A DNA stretch of 64,000 bases from Neorhodopirellula pilleata. GTDB taxonomy: Bacteria > Planctomycetota > Planctomycetia > Pirellulales > Pirellulaceae. A program made the translations under genes and the position numbers. Under the pieces are notes generated by a model. It saw only the letters and a list, made by a program, of their open reading frames with translations, had not been told where the DNA came from and did no database searches. Below, piece after piece: positions 41,290 to 50,425 of the stretch; position 1 is the first letter of the stretch, and each line of letters opens with the position of its first letter. The DNA lies in NCBI RefSeq assembly GCF_007859915.1, contig NZ_SJPM01000009.1, positions 1 to 64,000 of the forward strand, given 5' to 3'.

Positions 41290-41724
41290 CTACGCGAGCG
41301 GCGTAGGCGGGCCTCGGGGATGGGGAATCGATCGGAAGCTCGATTCAGGAGCAATCAAGCTAGGAATCTTGGTGATTTCAACGCCGGCGAGGACAACCGA
41401 CGGCGAGGTCAGTTGCCAACCGACGCCGTTGGGCACACCCAACGACTGGCAGAGAAAACATGAGTCCGAGTGATGACCGTCGTGGGAGTGGTCGGAGCTT
41501 TCGTCCGCGACGCCTTCTGCTTCGACGGTGTTGTGATGGCAACAACCGTGGTGGCAGTCGCCTTTTTCGGTTGATGGAGCCTGCTCGTTCAATGACGAAT
41601 GAACAGCGACTCGCAAGTGACTCTCGTGGTCGCAACCGGCAACATGCAGCCACACCGGGGCATGGCCGATGGCGGCCATCCCACATAGCAGACTGATGAA
41701 GAGAGGTCGGACGAACGAAGTCAT
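41290..41724 (-). CDS. Secreted Cys/His-rich protein (DUF2946-like), paralog 1
   Basis: 144 aa from the ATG at 41724. Signal peptide MTSFVRPLFISLLCGMAAIGHA, then a His/Cys-rich part: CDHESHLRVAVH, GDCHHGCCHHN, DHSHDGHHSDSCFLCQSLG. The end is FRSIPHPRGPPTPLA. The CxxC in SCFLCQ and the final RGPP are shared with the plus-strand gene at 42188-42667, so the two are paralogs. Likely binds a metal (Cu or Zn) in the periplasm; that is inferred from composition. Family naming is tentative. Confidence 0.65.
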   Translation of the reverse strand: MTSFVRPLFISLLCGMAAIGHAPVWLHVAGCDHESHLRVAVHSSLNEQAPSTEKGDCHHGCCHHNTVEAEGVADESSDHSHDGHHSDSCFLCQSLGVPNGVGWQLTSPSVVLAGVEITKIPSLIAPESSFRSIPHPRGPPTPLA

Positions 41725-41949
41725 CGAAGACTTTGGATGCGAGAATTCAGATTGGGATTTGGTCCGACCAAGGACAGAAGACCGACATACGATGCGTGCG
41801 ATCATTCGGTTCGTCAAGAGGCAAAAAAATGTTTGCGATGAAGTTTTCGTGTAGGTGGCGGCTTCGTTGAACTTTCAGCATTGACCACACGTAGGGCACC
41901 AACGAGAATCAAAATGTGTTCCTTGGTCGGACCGAATCGAAGATTGACA

Positions 41950-42003
41950 CTCGTTCCCAGGCTCCCGCCTGGGAACGCACTGCCTTGGAGGCTCCCGCCT
42001 CCC
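41950..42003. repeat. Dispersed repeat, family B
   Basis: TTCCCAGGCTCCCGCCTGGGAACG with CACTGCCTTGGAGGCTCCCGCC (same words as in cpaB at 38354-38466). It lies in the divergent gap 41725-42187, which otherwise holds no gene. Confidence 0.85.
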
Positions 42004-42187
42004 GATCCCCGAATTCCCAACTTACTCGTCAGGCGGAAGCCTGAGATGAATTGGTTGCCAGGTAGTAACCCGGCCGCCAGCACTGTCGCCCAACGAGGAG
42101 TTAACCGCACGCTATCGCGTAGCGGCTGATTGAGTTGATTTGTTGTCGAGTTCCGAAACCACACGGTTCGATTAGCTGGCCTGACCT

Positions 42188-42667
42188 TTGTACGTTTCTC
42201 ACCATCTCCGTGCTTACCTTTGCATCGCATCGTTGCTGTTTGGCAACGTTGCGGGCTGGATGCACGTCGGGTGTGTTGATTCGGCCAGTTCTTGTTGCGT
42301 CCGGCACGACGGTGACGTTGAATGCGTGAACGTGGTTACCGCGTCCGTACCGGAGCATTCGTGTTCTTGCACGCATTCTCACGCCGAACATCAGGCCGCT
42401 TCCGCCCAAACCGAGCCGGTGGAATCGTCGGGATCTTGCCTCGCGGATCGTTCACCATCGGATCATGGTTGCCCGGGTGAGCATGATTCGGATCATTGCA
42501 GCATTTGCCAAAACTTCTTCGCCTCACGAGATGGGGCGATTTTGGTTGAACCGGCGCGGGCGGAGTGTGACTCGCCTGCGGAGTTCATTTTGCGAGTTGC
42601 CGATCGCGTGGTTTCACGCGGTGTCTTGGGCAACAGCATCTCGGTAAGGGGACCGCCACGAGTTTGA
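42188..42667 (+). CDS. Secreted Cys/His-rich protein (DUF2946-like), paralog 2
   Basis: 159 aa. The start codon is uncertain (TTG at 42188; no ATG fits better). A hydrophobic leader, LRAYLCIASLLFGNVAGWMHVG, is followed by CVDSASSCCVRHDGDVECVN, HSCSCTHSHAEH and the core HDSDHCSICQNFFASR. The C-terminus SISVRGPPR matches the SIPHPRGPP end of the gene at 41290-41724. It reads toward the DUF58 operon, starting 57 bp before it, and may belong to that transcript. Metal binding is likely from composition; function unknown. Confidence 0.6.
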   Translation: MYVSHHLRAYLCIASLLFGNVAGWMHVGCVDSASSCCVRHDGDVECVNVVTASVPEHSCSCTHSHAEHQAASAQTEPVESSGSCLADRSPSDHGCPGEHDSDHCSICQNFFASRDGAILVEPARAECDSPAEFILRVADRVVSRGVLGNSISVRGPPRV

Positions 42668-42723
42668 CGAACTCGTGACGTTTTCGTTTCCCCTTTCTTG
42701 TTTCTGTACCCGAGGTGCGTCTC

Positions 42724-43941
42724 ATGGCAATGGCCCATGACGTGCCCATGGGCGGAAGTTTGGCAGCGCGTTTGCTGACCACGGACTTTTGCCCCTGGGC
42801 CAATCGTTTTGTTTATTGGTTGAAAGAACCCGTTGGTTGGTTCGTCTTGGCGACCGCGATCAGCGTGATCGTTGGAGTCTATCTTGCACCGATCGGCTGG
42901 ACGCTTGCGGCGTCGCTCGGGTCGGTGATCGCAGTCGGGATGGTTTGGCCGGCGATCGCCGTTCGCGCGGTGAGTTGTCGCTTGAGCCCGGGTCAATCCC
43001 ACGTTCACGAGGGCGATCCTTGTGAATTGCGGTTGGCGGTGCGAAACCGATTGCCGATGCCGGTGTGGGGTTTGGCGGTCGAGGGATTCTTGGACCGCAG
43101 AATCGCCAGCGACGACGCGGCGGCGGTGCCGACGGTGGCGCTCGCGTTCGTTCGTGCGTTGGCGACATCGACCTATCACTTCACGATCCGCCCGGAGTTG
43201 CGTGGCCGATATCCCGACGGCGATGCGATCTTGACGTGTTCGTTTCCGTTCGGAATTTGGACGGCCAAGCGAAAGTTACGAGACATTTCCCCAGTCACGG
43301 TGTGGCCGAAGGTGTATCCGATCGCCGGCCAAACGGCGATGACCGGACGCCGGGCGGCGGAAACCGGCGAAGGCAATCGGACCGGTCGGGCGGGTGATTT
43401 CTTGGGCGTGCGTGAGTACCGACGCGGCGATTGCATGCGGCAGGTCAATTGGATTGCCACGGCACGATCGGGTGATCTGGTGGTGACGCAGCGAAGCGGC
43501 CCACAATGTCCGAGCGTCGAGGTGATCGTCGATGCGGCCCGGACCCGTGATCGCGATCAACTCGCCGATCGCATCCGCGTCGCCGCGAGCGTCTTGGCAA
43601 ACTTGCATCAAGCGTCCGTGCCATTGCGGGTTTATGTCGGACAACGTTGTTTTCACGTTCGACGAGGTTGGGACGGTTTTGTGCAAATGATGGACGCACT
43701 CGCCGAAGTTCCCGCCGACGGTTTCGAGGCTCGACAACTCTCCAAGCAATCGGGACAGCGAGCCTCGATCACGATCGCTTCGGCTCACGGTGGTGACGTC
43801 GCGGTTTGCATTTCCGATCCGGCGGTGAACCACCGATTGGCCGGCGGCCACTCTCATCGAATGATCCGCCGTGACCAAGGCCTCGCGCAAGGGTTGATGG
43901 AGTTTTGGACGGAGGTGCGTGATGCCAACCTGGTCGCGTAG
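42724..43941 (+). CDS. DUF58 domain protein
   Basis: 405 aa. Two membrane helices at about 33-75 (GWFVLATAISVIVGVYLAPIGWTLAAS). The DUF58 signature GEGNRTGRAGDFLGVREYRRGDCMRQVNWIATARSGDLVV sits at about 220-260, followed by a VWA-like half (VEVIVDAART). DUF58 proteins act with MoxR ATPases and transglutaminase-like membrane proteins, probably as chaperone/assembly systems for secreted or metal-loaded proteins. It overlaps the next gene by 20 bp. A GTG at 42715 is an alternative start. Confidence 0.9.
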   Translation: MAMAHDVPMGGSLAARLLTTDFCPWANRFVYWLKEPVGWFVLATAISVIVGVYLAPIGWTLAASLGSVIAVGMVWPAIAVRAVSCRLSPGQSHVHEGDPCELRLAVRNRLPMPVWGLAVEGFLDRRIASDDAAAVPTVALAFVRALATSTYHFTIRPELRGRYPDGDAILTCSFPFGIWTAKRKLRDISPVTVWPKVYPIAGQTAMTGRRAAETGEGNRTGRAGDFLGVREYRRGDCMRQVNWIATARSGDLVVTQRSGPQCPSVEVIVDAARTRDRDQLADRIRVAASVLANLHQASVPLRVYVGQRCFHVRRGWDGFVQMMDALAEVPADGFEARQLSKQSGQRASITIASAHGGDVAVCISDPAVNHRLAGGHSHRMIRRDQGLAQGLMEFWTEVRDANLVA

Positions 43942-46219
43942 ACGAATCGAAACGATCGCATTAGCCGCGTTGGCAATCGCTTCGGTGATTCCGCTACGGT
44001 TTTTCGTCGAGTCTCGTTTCTGGTTCTTGGCGGAGATGGGAACGATCGTCGCGGCACTGCTAGTAGCGGAAGTCGCCAAGACTTTCGGTGATCGAACTCG
44101 CCTACCGAAACGGGTCGCCAGTTTGGCGACATCGGTGCTTGCCATCTCGCCGATCGCGTTCGCGTTCGCCGCCCGCGCATTCGGTTCGCCGATCGCTTAT
44201 GAGATGTCCGCCTTGACGCTGTTCGGGGCCGCATCGTTGGCCATGGCCGTCGGAGCAACAACGAATCGAACGAGATCGTTATCGCTCGTCGTCAGCGGAT
44301 TCTTGGTGCTGTTTTGCGCTTCAATTTCGGACAGCCCATACGCTGCGGCGGTGCCGTTGGTGTGGATGCTCGGTTGCGTCTGGCATTTGATCGCGAACCA
44401 TTGGGAACGACTCGATTTGGCGATGCCCGCGTCGGTCCAGCGATCGTGGTCGCTGCGTCCGAGCGTGATGATCATGACGCTCGTCGTGCTCGCCGTCGGC
44501 GGCTACGCCATCCAAGACCGCATGAAAGACCCCACACACTTGAAGTTCGGTTGGATGCCGACGAGCGGAGGCAGCGAGTGGTCCGACCCGGCCGCGCGAA
44601 GCGGCGTCGGAACCGGCGACGCGGCGATCGCGGCCAAGGATCATGCCGAGTCGTTCGGGGCGGTGGACTCAGACATCTTTTTGGAGTCGACCGAGTCGAC
44701 ACTGTTCGACATGTTCAACGACATGATCGGCGAACCGAAGAAGCAAAAGAACAAATGGGAAAAACGACAAGGGATGAACAACGAAAACGTGATTCCCATG
44801 CACGAGCGGGCGGCCAAAAGCGAGCAGGGCGGCGGGTCGTTTTCTACACAACGCATGCCGCCGAAGAAGCACCGCCATTTTCAAGACAAGAATGACGCGA
44901 GCGTCGTGCAGTGGGACGGCCCGACGGGCATCCGATTGGCGATGCAGCGTTACGATACGTTCGACGGCGATCAATGGTCGCAATCGGCAGACCTGAACGT
45001 TGAAAAGCTGACGCGTGTGGACATTAACGACGCCCCTTGGTTCTTTGATCCGGCGATGCGTGATGTGTTGTCGCGTGATGGCGAGGCCGTGTCGGTGGGT
45101 TTATTGAAGATCATCCGGCTCGATTCGCAGCGTCTGCCGGTGCCGATGATGACGGCGGGCGTTCACATCAAAGAAGTCGACCGTCAAGATTTTTACGGGA
45201 TCACCGGCGATGGCAGTTTCTTCATGCCCGGACGCGACAAGGTGCCGCCGCTGACGGTAGTGCATGTGGCCAGCGTCGGATTGATGGAAGACGAGATTCG
45301 TGAGGGACTCCGGGGCACGAATTTGCAAACGGAGCCCGCCGGTAGCGCCGTCGGTTCACGAGAAGCGACCGGAGAACCCGCGGCTAGCGCCGTCGGCTCA
45401 CGAGAAACGATCGGAGAATTGGTTGAATCAGCGATCATTGGTCACACCAACCCCGTCGATCAGCTGAACGCTTGCATCGAAAAGCTTCGCACCGACTTCA
45501 CATACGATCGCGACGGCGAATCGAGTGCGAGTTCGCTTGAGGATTTTTGGCGGTCACGTCGCGGTGGCGATCATCTGTTTGCCACCACGGCGGCTTTGAT
45601 GGCCCGTCAGATCGGATTGTCGTCGCGGCTGGTCACAGGGTTTTATGTGCGACCGGATTCGTTCGACATGGCGGCGGGCCACGCGTCGGTGCTCCCGCAA
45701 GACGTCCACGTTTGGGCGGAAGTGCGATTGGACGACGGACGATGGTTTGAGATCGAACCAACTCCAGGATTCATGCCACCTGTTTATCGGCCCTCGTGGC
45801 GATTGCTTGCCGTTCGATTTGCGGCGGCGTATTGGCCCGTCATGACCGCCGGCGTGGTGGTCTCGATTTGCGTTTACCTGACGCGATGTTTCTGGATCGA
45901 TTGGTTGCTGTCGGCGGTCTGGGCGTTGGCCCGTTGGCTGCGACCTCGTCAACGCGTCCGATTGGCGATCCGAATCATTGAAGCCCGAGCCCGCTTGGCC
46001 GGTCAACGTCGACCGACTGGCAAGTCCCAACGGGCTTGGCTCGAACAACTCACCCGCGCCGACGCAGAAATCGCACGTGCGGCTCGCCGTTTTTCCGATG
46101 CCGCCGATGAATTGTTCTTCGGTCACGGCAAAGAACCATCGAATCGTGATGCGACCGCACTGGTCGACTTGCTTCACGTTCGCACCATCAACGCACTGAC
46201 CAAGGAGGCGATGTCATGA
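43922..46219 (+). CDS. TgpA-like membrane protein with degenerate transglutaminase domain
   Basis: 765 aa. Six N-terminal helices (residues about 10-200), then a large periplasmic region and a transglutaminase-like core at about 505-620 (FWRSRRGGDHLFATTAALMARQIGLSSRLVTGFYVRPD, then QDVHVWAEVRLDDGRWFEIEPTPGF). A membrane helix follows near 640-665, and a cytosolic DUF4129-like tail. In active relatives the catalytic Cys stands in G-x-C-x-x-FA; here that place reads GGDHLFA, without Cys. The His (HVWAEV) is kept and the Asp is Glu (FEIEPTP). So the enzyme is probably inactive and structural. A 14-residue duplication (PAGSAVGSREATGEPAASAVGSRE) occurs near 475. Confidence 0.9.
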   Translation: MPTWSRRRIETIALAALAIASVIPLRFFVESRFWFLAEMGTIVAALLVAEVAKTFGDRTRLPKRVASLATSVLAISPIAFAFAARAFGSPIAYEMSALTLFGAASLAMAVGATTNRTRSLSLVVSGFLVLFCASISDSPYAAAVPLVWMLGCVWHLIANHWERLDLAMPASVQRSWSLRPSVMIMTLVVLAVGGYAIQDRMKDPTHLKFGWMPTSGGSEWSDPAARSGVGTGDAAIAAKDHAESFGAVDSDIFLESTESTLFDMFNDMIGEPKKQKNKWEKRQGMNNENVIPMHERAAKSEQGGGSFSTQRMPPKKHRHFQDKNDASVVQWDGPTGIRLAMQRYDTFDGDQWSQSADLNVEKLTRVDINDAPWFFDPAMRDVLSRDGEAVSVGLLKIIRLDSQRLPVPMMTAGVHIKEVDRQDFYGITGDGSFFMPGRDKVPPLTVVHVASVGLMEDEIREGLRGTNLQTEPAGSAVGSREATGEPAASAVGSRETIGELVESAIIGHTNPVDQLNACIEKLRTDFTYDRDGESSASSLEDFWRSRRGGDHLFATTAALMARQIGLSSRLVTGFYVRPDSFDMAAGHASVLPQDVHVWAEVRLDDGRWFEIEPTPGFMPPVYRPSWRLLAVRFAAAYWPVMTAGVVVSICVYLTRCFWIDWLLSAVWALARWLRPRQRVRLAIRIIEARARLAGQRRPTGKSQRAWLEQLTRADAEIARAARRFSDAADELFFGHGKEPSNRDATALVDLLHVRTINALTKEAMS

Positions 46220-47199
46220 GCATGACCGCCGATACCGAAACACCATTCAATCAAGATTCAGTTCCATCGTCGCCCGATGTTGCTCGCTTGCGTGAGTTCT
46301 TGCGCAGCGTTCTGCTCGGCAAAGAAGATCAGATCGACTTGGTCATCGCGTGCTTGCTTTCGCGTGGGCACTTGCTGTTGGATGATTTGCCGGGGACGGG
46401 CAAAACAACGCTGGCCAAAGCGATCGCCGAAGGCATTCACGGTCGTTTAGCGCGGGTGCAGTGCACTCCCGATTTGATGCCGGCCGACATCACGGGTTTC
46501 AGTATGTTCAACCAGAAGACACGTGAATTTGAATTTCATTCCGGGCCGGTTTTCGCCGACGTGTTGCTGGCCGACGAGTTGAACCGGACGACGCCGCGGA
46601 CGCAAAGCGCGTTGTTGGAAGCGATGGCCGAACGACAAGTCACGATCGATGGGAAGCCTCAACCGCTGTCGCCGACGTTCTTTGTCATCGCGACCCAAAA
46701 CCCCATCGATTCTCATGGCGCGTATCCTTTGCCCGAAGCCCAACTCGATCGATTCACGATCAAACTGAAGATCGGTTATCCCGATCGCGAAGCCCAACGA
46801 CGAATTTTACAACGCGAGGTTCACGATTCGATCGAGAGCGACAAATTCAAAGATGCCACGGCGACCTCGCCGCTGTCGTTGAGCGATTTGCAATCGCTTC
46901 AGCAGAAAGCTCAACGCGTCAGTGTTCATCCGCGGGTGACCGACTACTTGATCGATCTGGTCGAAGCGAGTCGGTCCGACGAATCGGTCGAACTCGGAGT
47001 CAGCCCTCGCGGGATGATGTGCTGGCAAGCGATCGCACAGGCGTGGGCGATGCTCAAGGGCAGAGATTTTGTAACTCCGACCGACGTCGCCGAGGTGGCC
47101 GGTCCGGTGTTGTCGGTGCGTTTGCTGACTCGTGGAGAAAGTGTCGAGAAGGTGATCGATCGGATCATGAATTCCGTAGCGACACCGGAGTACAAATGA
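46216..47199 (+). CDS. MoxR-family AAA+ ATPase
   Basis: 327 aa. Walker A DLPGTGKTTLAKAIAEGI (about 55-72), the MoxR block RVQCTPDLMPADITGFSMFNQ, Walker B FADVLLADELNRTTPRTQSALLEAMAERQVTID and the sensor region FFVIATQNPIDSHGAYPLPEAQLDRF. The C-terminal lid ends with GVSPRGMMCWQAIAQAWAML. Start overlaps the TgpA-like gene by 4 bp (ATGA). MoxR ATPases act with DUF58/VWA proteins encoded beside them; here the order is DUF58-TgpA-MoxR instead of the commoner MoxR-DUF58-TgpA. Confidence 0.95.
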   Translation: MSMTADTETPFNQDSVPSSPDVARLREFLRSVLLGKEDQIDLVIACLLSRGHLLLDDLPGTGKTTLAKAIAEGIHGRLARVQCTPDLMPADITGFSMFNQKTREFEFHSGPVFADVLLADELNRTTPRTQSALLEAMAERQVTIDGKPQPLSPTFFVIATQNPIDSHGAYPLPEAQLDRFTIKLKIGYPDREAQRRILQREVHDSIESDKFKDATATSPLSLSDLQSLQQKAQRVSVHPRVTDYLIDLVEASRSDESVELGVSPRGMMCWQAIAQAWAMLKGRDFVTPTDVAEVAGPVLSVRLLTRGESVEKVIDRIMNSVATPEYK

Positions 47200-47654
47200 T
47201 GCGTTCACCTTTCATTCGTTACGTTGTGACGGTGTCCCTTGCGATGACGCTGTTTGCCGGTTGCGTTACTGAAGATTCGGCCAAGACGTCGTTGTTCGAA
47301 GACGATCACGAAGTCGCACCGCACTGGCCTGATGGTTTGGAAGACGCGGCCGCGAAGATTCGTCAACGGCTCGATGCGTCGAAGTCGTCGCCCGCCGAAG
47401 CCAAGCAGCAGGCCGACGAGATCGTCGATCTGGTCAGTTGGGTGCCCGAAATTGCCGCCGACACCAACTTACCCGAACCTGATTGGATTCCGCTGGACAA
47501 CGCCGCTGAATCGTTGTCGGCAAACCTGCGTGCGGCGAACCATGAACTAACCGATGCGAACCGCCTACAAACGACCGCGTTGTGCGAATTGATTGAGCAG
47601 TCGCTGCCTAAGATTCCCGATCAACTTCCGAAATGGAAAGGCTCCACGCCATGA
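47196..47654 (+). CDS. Lipoprotein, unknown function
   Basis: 152 aa. The signal MMRSPFIRYVVTVSLAMTLFAGC ends with the lipobox LFAGC. The mature part is helical (DGLEDAAAKIRQRLDASKSSPAEAKQQADEIVDLVSWVPE, ESLSANLRAANHELTDANRLQTTALCELIEQSL). Overlaps MoxR by 4 bp and the permease by 4 bp, so it is an integral part of the operon. No family recognised. Confidence 0.8.
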   Translation: MMRSPFIRYVVTVSLAMTLFAGCVTEDSAKTSLFEDDHEVAPHWPDGLEDAAAKIRQRLDASKSSPAEAKQQADEIVDLVSWVPEIAADTNLPEPDWIPLDNAAESLSANLRAANHELTDANRLQTTALCELIEQSLPKIPDQLPKWKGSTP

Positions 47655-49213
47655 ATTCGCCTCTGATCATGCTCGTCGGCGGATTGATCCGTATCGCTCA
47701 AGGTTTGATCGCGGCCGCGCCGACGTTGTTGGTCGGTTTGTTGATCGCCGCGATTTTGCGGTATTACCTCGGACGCGATGGCACGCGTCGGTTGTTCGGC
47801 GGCGATTCGTTGCGGGCGCTGCCGCAATCTTGGTTGGTCGGAATGCTATTGCCGGTTTGTTCGATCGGCGTATTGCCGATTCTGATTCAAATGCGTCGTT
47901 CGGGGGTGAAGCCGGGGGCGATGTCGGCGTTCGCGTTATCGGCTCCGCTGTTCAATCCGTTGTCGCTGTTGTACGGGCTGACGCTCAGTCGTCCGGTGGT
48001 CATCTTGTTGTTCGCGTTCGGTTCATTGATCATCGTGACGGCGCTTGGATTGTTGTGGGATGCGCTGGACCGTCGCAAACCGCTCGATGAATCAAACGAT
48101 GACGTCGCCGATAAATCGGGTTTGATCGGCATGCGTCGATTGGTCGCGACGATGATCCAAATGGCCCGCGATGCGACCGGGGTTCCGTTGGCGTTGACGC
48201 TGCTGGCACTTTCGGGTCTCGCCGTCCTGGCCTCCGCGTTGCCTTACGGTGCGATGCAACACAGTGTTGAACGTGACGATCCGATGGCACCGTTGACGAT
48301 GTTGACGGTTGCCGTTCCGGTTTACGCGACGCCGATGTTGGCGATGAGCCAACTGGGCATGATGTTCCAACATGCCAACTCGCCCGGTGCCGCGTTCACG
48401 TTGTTGATTCTTGGAACCGGGATGAACCTCGCCACACCGTTTTGGTTCGGCAGGCATTTTGGTTGGAAAGCGGCGGCGACTTGGTTGGCCGGATTGTTGG
48501 TGATCGTGATGGCGATTTCATATGCGATCAACAAACCACTCGTGCCACCGGGGGTGCATCCGGCCGGGCATACGCACGCGTTTGACATCTATGCCAATCC
48601 GCTTTCGTCGCTGCATCAGAACTTCTGGTTGACGGCGCGTGAGGCGGTGTTGAAACAGGCCGACATCGCAGGATTGATTTCCTTGGCCGCCTTGGCGTTC
48701 TTCGTGGTGATCGGTTTGATACTGCGCGCCTTGGCGATCGACGAGTCACGCTTGGCAGTGGCGGCGCCGCAGTCGACCGATGCGACCGGGCGACGGGGAT
48801 TCGATGTCATCGTCCCACGCGGTGTCATCGGGGCGACGATGTTGGCTGGATTGGTCGCATTGAGTGTCGTCGCCTGTTACGCCTACTATCCGTCGCCAAA
48901 GGAATGTTTGGACGAGATCGCCTTAGCTCGCGGTGAATGCTTGTCGGCGGCATTGAGCGGCGACAAAGACCATGCGTTGTTTTGGTTGCCGGTCTGGGAA
49001 GAATGGAGCCGTCGTTTGGAAGTGGGGGCGTTTCTGCGACGCGGAGAACTGCGGCGTTACCAGAGCATGCAGGGATACTTGATCCGCAAGAAGCTGGAAT
49101 TGCTCGAGCACGAATTGGAACACGATCCGTACGAGCCGGAAGAAGTCCGCGCGGTCGTGCAGGATATTTTTGCGACCAACTCACGCTGGGTACGATCGTT
49201 TCAAAATGAATGA
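47651..49213 (+). CDS. Permease of the DUF318/YraQ type
   Basis: 520 aa from the ATG at 47651. About ten helices. The family region is LPQSWLVGMLLPVCSIGVLPILIQMRRSGVKPGAMSAFALSAPLFNPLSLLYG (about 55-110), with the Cys in LPVCSIG found in many DUF318 permeases. The second half repeats the arrangement (PVYATPMLAMSQLGMM, LLILGTGMNLATPFWFG). Residues about 420-520 are a soluble C-terminal addition rich in acid/basic helices (RRLEVGAFLRRGELRRYQSM). Substrate unknown; some relatives export organo-arsenicals. Last gene of the DUF58 operon. The 190-bp gap that follows has no gene. Confidence 0.85.
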   Translation: MNSPLIMLVGGLIRIAQGLIAAAPTLLVGLLIAAILRYYLGRDGTRRLFGGDSLRALPQSWLVGMLLPVCSIGVLPILIQMRRSGVKPGAMSAFALSAPLFNPLSLLYGLTLSRPVVILLFAFGSLIIVTALGLLWDALDRRKPLDESNDDVADKSGLIGMRRLVATMIQMARDATGVPLALTLLALSGLAVLASALPYGAMQHSVERDDPMAPLTMLTVAVPVYATPMLAMSQLGMMFQHANSPGAAFTLLILGTGMNLATPFWFGRHFGWKAAATWLAGLLVIVMAISYAINKPLVPPGVHPAGHTHAFDIYANPLSSLHQNFWLTAREAVLKQADIAGLISLAALAFFVVIGLILRALAIDESRLAVAAPQSTDATGRRGFDVIVPRGVIGATMLAGLVALSVVACYAYYPSPKECLDEIALARGECLSAALSGDKDHALFWLPVWEEWSRRLEVGAFLRRGELRRYQSMQGYLIRKKLELLEHELEHDPYEPEEVRAVVQDIFATNSRWVRSFQNE

Positions 49214-49402
49214 ATCAGCTTGATTGTCGCACATATCAAGAAAGACGTGTGTTTTTGACCATAAACTGAAAGGTTTGGGTAACGTGTGGGCGAATTTGAC
49301 AGGTGGCTCACGGTCATAGTGGCAACTCTTACCTAGTTAAATTAAGATAAACGGCGGTCGGACTGAGTTGCCTTCACCTTTTCAAGCGGATGATCCATTC
49401 AG

Positions 49403-50425
49403 TTGAATACAAAGAACTATCCGCAGCGTGCCTTTACGCTCATCGAGCTGCTGGTCGTCATCGGAATCATTGGGATTTTGGTTGCCTTGTTGTTGCCTGG
49501 GGTGCAGGCTGCACGCGAGGCGGCCCGACGCACCGATTGCGCCAATCGGGTGCGGCAGTTGGCTCTGGCGACCCACATGCATCACGATGCTGTTGGTTAT
49601 TTTCCGCCGGCCCGTTATGAATCCCGCCCCGACGCCGATCCCTCGGATCAGTGCGGACTCGAGACGCCGACTTGGCTTGCCCGGATCATGCCCTTCATCG
49701 AGCAGGCTTCGCTTGGGGATCAATGGGATTTCTCAAAGCCTTGGCACGAGCACGAAGAAAACGTTCGTACCGTCGTCCCCGATATTTTTCTATGTCCGTC
49801 ACGGCGTAGCGGCACGCGTCCGATCGGCACCCGTGAATTGCGCACGACGGTTATGGGAGGAGGTGGTCGACTGCCGTGTGGATGTCCCATTCCGCCACGT
49901 CCGACGAGTGTCTCTCTCGACGTGCCGGGGGCTCTGTGCGACTACGCCGGAAATCATGGCGACTTGACTCCCGGTGCGACGGGCGACCCGACGGATTTCT
50001 ACTTCGGCGGCAACGGCACGGGGGTGATCATTAGCGTTCGGCCTAATTGTCAAAACGGCATAGCGGTTAGCCCGTCCGATCGTATTCGGATGGCGTCGGT
50101 CAGCGACGGAACTTCCAACACGTTTCTGTTCGGCGAAAAGTTCGTGCCGATCTCACAACTTGAACAATTCCCGTTTGACTCGCCCGCTTACGACGGCGAC
50201 CACTTGCCCGCGTCGTGCCGGTTGGCTGGACCAGGACTGCGACTGGCCAATGGTCCCGACGACGTTTTGGCGGATATGTTTTCGTTCGGCAGCTGGCACC
50301 CCGGTGGCGTACACTTCGCACTCGTTGACGGCAGCGTTCGATTCTTCAACCCCGACACCGATACGAAAGTGCTCGGGGCGTTGGCGAATCGACGTGACGC
50401 TCGGGTGGTCGAGTTGGTCCCGTGA
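49403..50425 (+). CDS. DUF1559 prepilin-like protein, copy 1
   Basis: 340 aa. Starts TTG at 49403. The type IV pilin-like N-terminus is RAFTLIELLVVIGIIGILVALLLPGVQAAREAARRTDCANRVRQL (cleavage before Phe of FTLIELLVV). The C-terminal H-x9-DG motif of DUF1559 is GVHFALVDGSVRFFNPDTD. This is a hallmark planctomycete family with tens to hundreds of copies per genome; proposed to form pseudopilus or surface structures, not proven. Followed directly by a small lipoprotein gene (GTGA overlap), a standard arrangement. Confidence 0.93.
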   Translation: MNTKNYPQRAFTLIELLVVIGIIGILVALLLPGVQAAREAARRTDCANRVRQLALATHMHHDAVGYFPPARYESRPDADPSDQCGLETPTWLARIMPFIEQASLGDQWDFSKPWHEHEENVRTVVPDIFLCPSRRSGTRPIGTRELRTTVMGGGGRLPCGCPIPPRPTSVSLDVPGALCDYAGNHGDLTPGATGDPTDFYFGGNGTGVIISVRPNCQNGIAVSPSDRIRMASVSDGTSNTFLFGEKFVPISQLEQFPFDSPAYDGDHLPASCRLAGPGLRLANGPDDVLADMFSFGSWHPGGVHFALVDGSVRFFNPDTDTKVLGALANRRDARVVELVP

